This document shows, piece after piece, positions 41,148 to 48,255 of a DNA stretch of 64,000 nt (within the stretch, counting starts at the first letter, position 1; the number at the start of each line of letters is the position of its first letter). The stretch lies in the NCBI RefSeq assembly GCF_000716545.1, contig NZ_JNWZ01000066.1:1-64000 (forward strand), written 5' to 3'. The stretch is from Kitasatospora phosalacinea. GTDB lineage: Bacteria > Actinomycetota > Actinomycetes > Streptomycetales > Streptomycetaceae. Under the pieces are notes generated by a model, which did no database searches, was not told the DNA's origin, and saw only the letters and a list, made by a program, of their open reading frames with translations. The translations under genes were made by a program, and so were the position numbers.

Positions 41148-42443
41148 TCAGGGGGTGGGGTGGCGGGCGTCGTAACGGAGGAAGGCGGGGCGGCGGACGG
41201 CGAGGTAGAGGACGGCGGCGACGCAGGCGAGGCCGCCGGTGAGGATGGAGACGGTGGGGCTGGTGAGGGTGGCGACGGTGCCGGATTCGAAGTCGCCGAG
41301 GCGGGGGCCGCCGGTGACCACCACGATGAAGACGCCCTGGAGGCGACCGCGCATCTCGTCGGGGGCGGCGACCTGCATCATCGTGTTGCGGAAGATCATC
41401 GAGACGGTGTCGGCGCAGCCCGCCGCGGCGAGCAGGAGCAGGCCGAGCGGGAGGTTGCGGACGAGCCCGAAGGCCGCGATGGCCAGGCCCCAGGCGGCGA
41501 CGGAGGCGAGGACGGCGATGCCGTGGCGGTGGATGCGGCCGATCCAGCCGGAGAAGAGGCCGCCGGCGAGGGCGCCGACGGCGGGGGCGGCGGCGAGCAG
41601 GCCGACGGTGCCGGCGTCGCCGCCGTAGAAGGGGAGGACGATCGCGGGGAAGAGGGCCCGCGGGAGGCCGAAGACCATCGCGGCGAGGTCGGCGGCGAAG
41701 GAGGTGCGCAGGTTGGGCTGGCCGCGCAGGAAGCGCAGGCCGTCGAGGACGGTGGCGCGCTTGCCGGTAGTGCTCTGCGGGCGCATCGCGGGCAGGCGCC
41801 ACATCGCGTAGAGGGTGGCGGTGAAGGCGGCGGTGTCGATCAGGTACGCGCTCTGCGCCCCGTACGCGGCGACGGCGACGCCGCCGAGCAGCGGGCCGAC
41901 GGTCTGGCCGAGGTTCACGCCGATGGTGTTGAGGGCGTTGGCGGCGGGCAACTGCTCGCGCGGGACGAGGCGCGGGATCATCGAGGACCTGGCGGGCGAG
42001 CTGACCGCGAAGAAGCCGCCCTGGAGCGCGACGGCGGCGTAGAGCAGGACGACGGAGCGCAGGTCCAGCAGGGCCTGGGCGGCGAGCAGCGCGGAGACCG
42101 CGGCGAGGCCGCCGGAGCCGATCAGGCCGAGGCGGCGGCGGTCGACGCGGTCGGCGATGGCGCCGCCGTACAGGCCGAAGACGACCAGTGGCACCAGGGA
42201 GCAGATTCCGACCAGGCCGGTGAGGAAGGTGGAGCCGGTGAGGTGGAAGACCTGGATGCCGACCGCGAGGGCGGTCATCTGCTGGCCGATCGAGGAGACC
42301 GTCTGTCCGAACCAGAGTCGCCGGTAGTCGGGGCTCTGACGCAGCGGGGTGAGGTCGGCGAAGGCGCCGCGGGTGAGGCGGCGCAGCCCGGACGGGGCGG
42401 GTCGGGGCGGCGGGGACGGTCGGGAGGGGGTCTCGGTTGGCAC
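41148..42443 (-). CDS. MFS transporter (MFS_3/enterobactin-exporter type)
   Basis: The 431-aa protein has 12 predicted spans and a cytosolic N-terminal 40 residues. 'RRLWFGQTVSSIGQQMTALAVGIQVF' and 'GGAIADRVDRRRLGLIGS' are typical of the MFS_3 group that exports siderophores or drugs. The GTG at 42443 is used because it starts the conserved cytosolic segment; the ribosome site is weak, and ATG 42560 upstream would add residues from the repeat region. It lies before a 20-bp tandem repeat array. Substrate unknown. Confidence 0.85.
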   Translation of the reverse strand: MPTETPSRPSPPPRPAPSGLRRLTRGAFADLTPLRQSPDYRRLWFGQTVSSIGQQMTALAVGIQVFHLTGSTFLTGLVGICSLVPLVVFGLYGGAIADRVDRRRLGLIGSGGLAAVSALLAAQALLDLRSVVLLYAAVALQGGFFAVSSPARSSMIPRLVPREQLPAANALNTIGVNLGQTVGPLLGGVAVAAYGAQSAYLIDTAAFTATLYAMWRLPAMRPQSTTGKRATVLDGLRFLRGQPNLRTSFAADLAAMVFGLPRALFPAIVLPFYGGDAGTVGLLAAAPAVGALAGGLFSGWIGRIHRHGIAVLASVAAWGLAIAAFGLVRNLPLGLLLLAAAGCADTVSMIFRNTMMQVAAPDEMRGRLQGVFIVVVTGGPRLGDFESGTVATLTSPTVSILTGGLACVAAVLYLAVRRPAFLRYDARHPTP

Positions 42444-42489
42444 CCCGCCATGCTCGTTCAGTCGTTCGACGGCCGTGCGGGCGGGGTGC

Positions 42490-42670
42490 GGGTGGACATC
42501 CGCGGCAATGGACGGACATCCGCAGGAAACGATGTCCGTCCGCCGGGCAGGGGTGGCCACCCGCGCGAAACGGCGGACGCCTGCGGAAAACGGCGGACGC
42601 CCGCGCGAAACAGCGGACGTCTACGGAAAACGACGGACGCCCGCGCGAAACGACAGACGCCCGCGCGAAA
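42490..42670. repeat. 20-bp tandem repeat array, about nine units
   Basis: From 42551 to 42670 six units keep exact 20-bp phasing on the pattern CGGCGGACGCCCGCGCGAAA, the second and fourth having a CTGCGGAAAA or CTACGGAAAA ending. Three weaker units (from 42490) precede them. The array lies between the MFS start and the TetR gene end. The units are contiguous with no spacers, so it is not a CRISPR array. Confidence 0.8.
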
Positions 42671-42717
42671 CGGCGGGCCGCGCCGGGGCATCCGCGGCCC
42701 CGGAGCGGCCGCCCCCC

Positions 42718-43344
42718 TCAGGCCCGCAGCAGGGTGCGGGTGAGGAGTTCGGCGAGCCGGTCGTCGAGGGGTTCGCGGGTGGCGAGCAGCCGGTACCAGA
42801 GGAGGCCGAAGGCGAGGTCGACGGCGGTGCCCGGGGTGAGGTGGGGGGCGAGCGCGCCGGCGGCGTGGGCGCGGGCGGTCAGGGTGCCGAGTGCTTCGCG
42901 GCGGGGGCGCAGCAGGGTGTGGTGGAAGCGTTCGCCGAAGGCGGGGTCGATCTGGGCCTCGGCCATCAGGGCGCGCAGGGCGTCGGTGGTGGGCGGGGCG
43001 GCGGCGGCGAACGTGGCGGCGAGGAAGGCGTGCAGGTCGGCGGCGTGGTCGCCGGTGTCGGGCAGCGGGATGTTCCGGCGGGCGTGCGCGGTGACGGCTT
43101 CGAGCAGGACGTCCGCCTTGCCGGGCCACCAGCGGTAGACGGTCTGCTTGCCGGTGCCGGCCCGGGCGGCGATGCCCTCGACGGTGAGGCGGGCGTAGCC
43201 GGCTTCGGCGAGCAGTTCGTACGCGGCGGTGAGGATGGCTCGGCGGCTCTCCTCGCTGCGACGGCGCCCCGGCCGCACGGGAGTCTGCGTCTCGTCGGCC
43301 GGACCGGCCGGGCCCTGGTTCGCTTGCTCGATCACGGGAGCCAC
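42718..43344 (-). CDS. TetR-family transcriptional regulator
   Basis: The 208-aa protein has a TetR HTH at residues 30-75 ('RRAILTAAYELLAEAGYARLTVEGIAARAGTGKQTVYRWWPGKADVLLEAV') and a variable helical ligand domain with a TetR_C-type end ('AVDLAFGLLWYRLLATREPLDDRLAELL'). The start is GTG 43344 (or GTG 43335). It is divergent from the SDR gene with 104 bp between, so it probably represses that gene; the MFS gene downstream on the same strand is another possible target. Confidence 0.88.
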   Translation of the reverse strand: MAPVIEQANQGPAGPADETQTPVRPGRRRSEESRRAILTAAYELLAEAGYARLTVEGIAARAGTGKQTVYRWWPGKADVLLEAVTAHARRNIPLPDTGDHAADLHAFLAATFAAAAPPTTDALRALMAEAQIDPAFGERFHHTLLRPRREALGTLTARAHAAGALAPHLTPGTAVDLAFGLLWYRLLATREPLDDRLAELLTRTLLRA

Positions 43345-43350
43345 GCTACC

Positions 43351-43385
43351 TTAATTCGAGACGAGACGTCGCGGTTCGAAATTAG
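43351..43385. promoter_or_regulatory. Putative TetR operator
   Basis: An imperfect inverted repeat, TTAATTCGAG (43351-43360) and TTCGAAATTA (43375-43384), flanks GACGAGACGTC in the divergent TetR-SDR gap. This is the usual size and place of a TetR-type operator. Confidence 0.45.
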
Positions 43386-43448
43386 GACCCGGCGGTTCGT
43401 CCGGATCGACGGACGCACCTCGATGGAACGCTTGGGGAGAGAGCACAC

Positions 43449-44168
43449 ATGAGCGAGCGCACTGCACTGGTCGTCGGCGGCACTTCGGGGATCGGGCTGG
43501 CCACCGCCCGCCAACTGCGCGCCAGGGGCGCCGTGGTGCATGTGGCGGGCCGGAGCAAGGAGCGGCTGGAGGCGCTGGCGGCGAGCGACCCGGAGCTGAT
43601 CGGGCACCGGGCGGACGGCGGCGACCGCGGGAGCATCGCGGAAGTCCTGGACACCATCGGCACGTTGGACTGGCTGGTGGTCGCGCTGAGCGGCGCCGAG
43701 GGCGCGGGGCCGTTCGCCGAACTCGACCTCGGCGCCCTGCGCGGCGCCTTCGAGGCCAAGTTCTGGGGGCAGTTGACCACGGTGCAGGCCGCGCTGCCGC
43801 ACCTGACCGAGGACGGATCGGTCACGCTGGTCACCGCGATCTCGGCCCGCACCGGCATGCCGGGCACCGCCGGGCTGGCGGCGGTGAACGGGGCGCTGGA
43901 GGCGATGATCCGGCCGCTGGCCGTGGAGTTGGCCCCGCGCCGGATCAACGCCGTCTCCCCCGGCCTGGTCGACACCCCGTGGTGGAACGGCCTGCCGCAG
44001 GACGCCCGCGAGGCCTACTTCGCCCAGGTCGCCGACCGGTTGCCGGCCCGCCGGATCGCCGCCGCGGAAGACGTCGCCGAGGCCGTCGTGCTCGCCGCGA
44101 CCAACCGCAACCTCACCGGCACCGTCCTGGAGACCGACGGCGGCCTGCGCCTCACCACCCTCGACTGA
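43449..44168 (+). CDS. SDR-family protein lacking catalytic Tyr and Lys
   Basis: The 239-aa Rossmann-fold protein has the NAD(P)-binding motif 'VVGGTSGIGLATA' (residues 8-20) and 'AVSPGLVDTPWW'. At the place of the YxxxK catalytic pair it reads 'GLAAVNGALEAM' (residues 142-152), so Tyr becomes Leu143 and Lys becomes Asn147; Ser132 is kept. It may bind cofactor without classical dehydrogenase activity, or use another mechanism. The ATG has GGAGAG upstream. It is divergent from a TetR gene that probably controls it. Confidence 0.85.
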   Translation: MSERTALVVGGTSGIGLATARQLRARGAVVHVAGRSKERLEALAASDPELIGHRADGGDRGSIAEVLDTIGTLDWLVVALSGAEGAGPFAELDLGALRGAFEAKFWGQLTTVQAALPHLTEDGSVTLVTAISARTGMPGTAGLAAVNGALEAMIRPLAVELAPRRINAVSPGLVDTPWWNGLPQDAREAYFAQVADRLPARRIAAAEDVAEAVVLAATNRNLTGTVLETDGGLRLTTLD

Positions 44169-44186
44169 CCGCCCGGCAGGGCGAGT

Positions 44187-44870
44187 TCACCGCGCGGCCA
44201 GTGCCGTGGTCTGCGCGTAGCCGATGACGTGGCCGCCCATCCCGAACGCGGTGACGGCCGCGGGGGTGGCGGCGGGCTGCGCCAGGCTCGGCGTGTCCAG
44301 GGCGTAGACGGTGATCCGGTAGTGGTGCGGGCGGTCGCCGACGGGCGGGCACGGGCCCAGGTAGCCCTGCACGCCCGCGTCGTCGGCGCCGGCCACCGCA
44401 CCGGCCGGCAGGGTCCTCCCCAGGCCGGTGGCGTCGGCGGGGACGTCCCAGACCACCCAGTGCCAGAAGCCGGAGCCGGTCGGCGCGTCCGGGTCGAACA
44501 TGGTGACGGCGAAGCTCCGGGTGCCGGCCGGGGCGCCGCGCCACTCCAGGCGCAGCGGCTGGTTCCCGCCGTCGCACCCGAAGGCGTTCGCCCAACTGGC
44601 CTGCGGGAAGGCGCCGTTCACCAGGTCGGGGCTGCTGACCGTGAACCGCTTCGCGTCCGTCGGGATCCCGGAACGGACCGAGACCCGCCCGAAGTCCTTG
44701 GTCTCGCCGCGCACCTTGGCGCTCGAATCGGCGGCCCCCAGCAGCGTCAGCGCGGTGGCGGCGGACAGCAGGACGGCGGCGGCGCGGGACCGCCGCGACC
44801 ACCCGGCGGCGGCAGGGACAGTGGCAGTGGCAGTGGCAGTGGCAGTGGTCGTACGGGGTGAACGTGACAT
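44187..44870 (-). CDS. Exported YbhB/PEBP-like protein
   Basis: The 227-aa protein has a long signal sequence (residues 1-50) and a phosphatidylethanolamine-binding (Raf kinase inhibitor-like) domain: 'FTVSSPDLVNGAFPQASWANAFGC', 'SFAVTMFDPDAPTGSGFWHWVVWDVP', 'GVQGYLGPCPPVGDRPHHYRITVYALD'. The DPDAPTG and GPCPPxGDxPHHY motifs form the ligand pocket. The signal n-region contains TATATATATV encoded by a hexanucleotide repeat at 44819-44848. It converges on the SDR gene (18-bp gap). Bacterial members have no settled function. Confidence 0.85.
   Translation of the reverse strand: MSRSPRTTTATATATATVPAAAGWSRRSRAAAVLLSAATALTLLGAADSSAKVRGETKDFGRVSVRSGIPTDAKRFTVSSPDLVNGAFPQASWANAFGCDGGNQPLRLEWRGAPAGTRSFAVTMFDPDAPTGSGFWHWVVWDVPADATGLGRTLPAGAVAGADDAGVQGYLGPCPPVGDRPHHYRITVYALDTPSLAQPAATPAAVTAFGMGGHVIGYAQTTALAAR
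44819..44848. repeat. (CAGTGG)5 microsatellite in the PEBP signal region
   Basis: Five exact copies of CAGTGG encode alternating Thr-Ala on the minus strand. Slippage by whole units would keep the frame and change the length of the signal peptide n-region. Confidence 0.9.
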
Positions 44871-45022
44871 GGCGCGGAACTCCCGGTCGGTCGTCGAAAC
44901 TTGCTTCCGGCACCAACCCTCGCCCGCCGCGCCCCACTTGGGGAGGTCCTCCGGATGGTGGCACTCGGCGTACCAGCCTCGGCGCTGGACGGGTCGCCCG
45001 ACCTGCGCCGATGATCGGGGGC

Positions 45023-45904
45023 ATGACCGAACGCGTACCGCCCCGACAGGCCGAGCTGGCCGCCTTCCTCCGGGCGAAGCGCGCCCGGCTCCAGCCCGAG
45101 GAGACCGGTCTGCCGCGCGGGCCGCGCCGCCGCACCCCGGGGCTGCGCCGCCAGGAGGTGGCCCAACTCGCCGCCGTCAGCGTGGAGTGGTACGTCCGCC
45201 TGGAGCAGGGGCGGGTCGGCACCCCGGGCACCGCCGTCCTGGACGCCCTCGCCGAGGCGCTGCGCCTCACCCCGGACGAGCACCGGCACCTGCACCTGCT
45301 CGCCCGCGGCGAGACCCCCGTCCTGCCCGCGAGCAGCCCCCGGAACCCCGAGGTGCCCGCCTCGTTGCGCCAACTCCTGGACGGGATACCGCTGTTCCCT
45401 GCCTACCTGACCGACCACCGGCTCGACGTGCTGGCCCACAACGCGGCCGCCCGGGCCCTGTTCGGCCCGGAGTTCGGTACCGGAGCGACCGACAACACCG
45501 CCCGGATGCTCTTCCTCGACCCGGCGACCCGCGCCACCCAGCTCGACTGGCCCCGGGTCGCCCGCGAGACCGTCGGCCACCTGCGCACCGCCGCCGCCCA
45601 CCATCCGGACGATCCCCACCTGGCCGCCCTCCTCGCCGAACTACGCGGCCACAGCCCCGAGTTCACCCTCTGGTGGGACGACCACACCGTCCTGGACCGC
45701 ACCACCGGCACCAAGCGTGTCCAGCACGTCGAGGCCGGTCCCCTCCTGCTCCACTACGACATCCTCACCGCCGGCCCGCACCGCCTCTTCACCCTCACCC
45801 CCGCCGACCCCGCCACCGACCGCGCCCTGCGCCGCCTCGTCACCACCCACACCGCGGCCCGCACCACCACGGACAGCACCGTCCGCCCGATCACCGCGGC
45901 CTGA
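45023..45904 (+). CDS. MmyB-like helix-turn-helix regulator
   Basis: The 293-aa protein has an N-terminal XRE HTH (residues 8-80: 'LAAFLRAKRARLQPEETGLPRGPRRRTPGLRRQEVAQLAAVSVEWYVRLEQGR') and a C-terminal MmyB-type ligand-binding domain ('LLDGIPLFPAYLTDHRLDVLAHNAAARALFG', 'LRGHSPEFTLWWDDHTV', 'GPLLLHYDILTAGPH'). This architecture is abundant in Streptomyces; some members regulate antibiotic or oxidoreductase genes. The ATG at 45023 fits the family N-terminus. It is divergent from the PEBP gene. Ligand unknown. Confidence 0.88.
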   Translation: MTERVPPRQAELAAFLRAKRARLQPEETGLPRGPRRRTPGLRRQEVAQLAAVSVEWYVRLEQGRVGTPGTAVLDALAEALRLTPDEHRHLHLLARGETPVLPASSPRNPEVPASLRQLLDGIPLFPAYLTDHRLDVLAHNAAARALFGPEFGTGATDNTARMLFLDPATRATQLDWPRVARETVGHLRTAAAHHPDDPHLAALLAELRGHSPEFTLWWDDHTVLDRTTGTKRVQHVEAGPLLLHYDILTAGPHRLFTLTPADPATDRALRRLVTTHTAARTTTDSTVRPITAA

Positions 45905-46013
45905 ACCACGGCCGGAACCGCCGTCTGAACCACGACCTGAACCGCTGCCTGAACCGCCCGGGGCCCGTGCGCCCCCGGCGGTCCGGGCGCCCCCGGCGGT
46001 CCGGGCGGTCCGG
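45901..46013. repeat. Short tandem repeats between MmyB-like and PfpI-like genes
   Basis: Degenerate CTGAACC-type units (45901-45956) are followed by two exact copies of GCGCCCCCGGCGGTCCGG (45969-45986, 45987-46004) and a half copy. They lie between converging genes. Confidence 0.75.
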
Positions 46014-46018
46014 TGGCC

Positions 46019-46717
46019 TCAGCCCAGGTGCTTCAGCAGTTCCTGCGCCAGCGAGGCCGAGGAGGCCGGGTTCTGCCCGGTGATCAGGTTGCCGTCGACG
46101 ACGACGTGCGGGGCCCAGGGGGCGCCGGTGTCGAGGGTGAGACCGGCTTCGGCGAGGCGGGTCTGGAGGAGCCACGGGGCGCGGTCGGCGAGGCCGGCCA
46201 GGGTCTCCTCCTCGTCGGTGAAGGCGGCGACGCGGCGGCCCGCGAAGGCGTTGCGGCCGGTGGCGGGGTCGACGGCCGCGAGCAGGGCGGCGGGGCCGTG
46301 GCAGACCACGGCGAGCGGCTTGCCGGAGGCGAGGGCGCGGGTGAGCAGGCGGCCGGAGTCGGCGTCGCGGGCGAGGTCCTCCATCGGGCCGTGGCCGCCG
46401 GGGTAGAAGACCGCGTCGTAGTCGTCGAGGTCGACGTCGGCGACGGCCAGCGGGTGGTCGAGCTCGGTCATCGAGGCCAGCGTGTCGGCGATTTCGCGGG
46501 CCTGCTCGGCGCCGCCGTTGGCGTCGGCACCGAGGCTCGCCCGGTCGACGGGCGGGACGACGCCACCGGGCGTGGCGACCGTGACCTGGTGGTCGGCCGC
46601 GCGCAGGACGCGGTACGGGGCGGCGGCCTCCTCGGCCCAGTAGCCGGTGGGGTGCTTGGTGCCGTCGGTGAGCGTCCAGTGGTCGGCGCCGGTCATCACG
46701 AACAGGATCTTCGACAT
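46019..46717 (-). CDS. DJ-1/PfpI family protein (HchA-like)
   Basis: The 232-aa protein has the class I glutamine amidotransferase-like fold with nucleophile elbow 'LAVVCHGPAALL' (Cys139-His140), 'YPGGHGPMEDL' and 'TGQNPASSASLAQELL'. It resembles Hsp31/HchA-type glyoxalase III or chaperone proteins, which detoxify methylglyoxal. ATG 46717 starts a normal N-terminus ('SKILFVMTGADHWTL'). It is divergent from a LysR gene whose boxes lie in the 143-bp gap, the common pattern for an inducible stress gene. Confidence 0.88.
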   Translation of the reverse strand: MSKILFVMTGADHWTLTDGTKHPTGYWAEEAAAPYRVLRAADHQVTVATPGGVVPPVDRASLGADANGGAEQAREIADTLASMTELDHPLAVADVDLDDYDAVFYPGGHGPMEDLARDADSGRLLTRALASGKPLAVVCHGPAALLAAVDPATGRNAFAGRRVAAFTDEEETLAGLADRAPWLLQTRLAEAGLTLDTGAPWAPHVVVDGNLITGQNPASSASLAQELLKHLG

Positions 46718-46778
46718 CTCGCGTTCCTCCGGGGGTGGTCAGTGTCGCGGTTGCGCCCCGACCGTAGACCGGCCGACC

Positions 46779-46826
46779 CATCGGTATCCAATGAGCGCGC
46801 CGATGACAGCCATCGGTTCTCCGATG
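46779..46826. promoter_or_regulatory. Pair of LysR-type boxes in PfpI-LysR gap
   Basis: CATCGGTATCCAATG (46779-46793) and CATCGGTTCTCCGATG (46811-46826) are related inverted repeats about 33 bp apart, centre to centre. CGATGACAGCCATCG (46801-46815) overlaps the second. These are the likely binding sites of the adjacent LysR protein. Confidence 0.5.
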
Positions 46827-46860
46827 ACTCGACCACCCGCCCCGCCGGTACGCTCGCCCG

Positions 46861-47838
46861 ATGGACGCCCCCCTGCCCCGGCCCGCCGCCGAACCGTCGG
46901 ACCTCAACCAGTTGCGCACCTTCCTCGCGGTGTACCGCCTGGGCTCGTTCACCGCGGCCGCCCACCGGCTCGGCCTGTCGCAGTCGACGGTGACCGCCCA
47001 GATCCGCGCGCTGGAGCGGCGCCACGGGCGGGAGCTGTTCGAACGGCAGGCTCGCGGCGCGGCGGCGCTGCCCGCGGCGGACGAACTGGCCGCGCGGGTC
47101 GCCGAGCCGCTGGACCGGCTGGCCGACGCGGCGGAGCACCGGCCGGCGGCCGAGCCGGTGCACCTGGCCGGGCCGGCGGAGCTGCTCGGCACGCTGGTGC
47201 TGCCCGCGCTCGCCCCGCTGGTCGCGTCCGGGGTGCGACTGCGGGTGACCGCCGGGCTGACCGATCCGCTGCTGGAGGAACTCCGCTCCGGGCGTCACGA
47301 CTTGGTGATCGCCACCCGCCGCCCGACCGGACGGGCGCTCACCGCCGTGCCGCTGGCGGACGAGGAGTTCGTCCTGGTCGCCGCACCCGGCTGGCCGGCC
47401 CCGGCACCCGCAGCGCCCCCGAGCGACCCGACGAACCCGGCCGATCCGGCCAGTCCGACCGACCCGGCCAGTCCGACCGACCCGGCCGACCTGGCCGAGG
47501 CGCTCCCCCGGCTGCCGCTGGTCAGCTACGCGGAGGATCTGCCGATCGTCCGCCGCTACTGGCGGCACGTCTTCGGCCGCCGACTGCACGCCCGGGCCGC
47601 CGTCACGGTGCCCGACCTGCGGGCGGTGCGCGCGGCGGTGGTGGCCGGCGCGGGCTGGAGCGTGCTGCCCGCGTACCTGTGCCGGGAGGAGCTGGCGGCC
47701 GGGGCGCTCGTCCCGCTGCTGCTGCCGGAGGACCCGCCGATCAACACCGCGTACCTGGTGCACCGCCCGGAGCCCGCCCCGAACCCGCACCTGGCCGCCG
47801 TCCGGGAGCAGTTGCTGGCCGCCGCCCGCCGCTGGTGA
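46861..47838 (+). CDS. LysR-family regulator with Pro-rich insertion
   Basis: The 325-aa protein has a LysR HTH (residues 15-75: 'LNQLRTFLAVYRLGSFTAAAHRLGLSQSTVTAQIRALERRHG') and an effector domain from about 95. An insertion at about 180-215 consists of Pro/Ala/Ser/Asp repeats (DPASPT twice, encoded by an 18-bp direct repeat at 47443-47478) and probably forms a disordered loop on the effector domain. It is divergent from the PfpI-like gene, its probable target. Confidence 0.88.
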   Translation: MDAPLPRPAAEPSDLNQLRTFLAVYRLGSFTAAAHRLGLSQSTVTAQIRALERRHGRELFERQARGAAALPAADELAARVAEPLDRLADAAEHRPAAEPVHLAGPAELLGTLVLPALAPLVASGVRLRVTAGLTDPLLEELRSGRHDLVIATRRPTGRALTAVPLADEEFVLVAAPGWPAPAPAAPPSDPTNPADPASPTDPASPTDPADLAEALPRLPLVSYAEDLPIVRRYWRHVFGRRLHARAAVTVPDLRAVRAAVVAGAGWSVLPAYLCREELAAGALVPLLLPEDPPINTAYLVHRPEPAPNPHLAAVREQLLAAARRW

Positions 47839-48090
47839 CCCGGCCGGCCCGAACCGAACCGCGCCGGGCCGGAACACCTCGCACTGGAACACCCACGCTC
47901 TCCGGCTCCGCCGCTGATCCTGTGATCGGTGTCCGGGCCCGGTGCGCCTGGCGGGATCCCGGTGAACCGGCCCGGGGGCGCCGTGGGGAGTGCCGGCCGG
48001 TCACTCGAAGGCACCGCGCCTGCGGCGTGACCACCCCGCCCGATCACCGGCTCAGCGGCAGAACCCGCTCTCCCCCACCTCCCGGGGCCC

Positions 48091-48135
48091 TTGTCCACAC
48101 AACTCGGCCCGAACCGGGCGTACTTGTCCGGACAA
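48091..48135. promoter_or_regulatory. Two TTGTCC-N2-ACAA-type boxes upstream of phospholipase C
   Basis: TTGTCCACACAA (48091-48102) and the perfect palindrome TTGTCCGGACAA (48124-48135) are both followed by CTC and are 33 bp apart, about three helical turns. The form is like GntR-family (HutC-type) operators. The rest of the gap 47839-48255 shows no gene. Confidence 0.6.
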
Positions 48136-48255
48136 CTCAAGTCGTTCGCCCGACGTACGCCGGTCGGCCACGAGCGGGACGACGGGCGGTACCCCGCGCG
48201 CGCTGTCCTGGTGGGCGCCCTCCGTCCACCCCTCGTCCGTAGAGGTCGTGCCCCC

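Noticed and set aside
42551..42670. CRISPR array
   Set aside because: The 20-bp units are contiguous with no spacers of constant length, and no cas genes are present.
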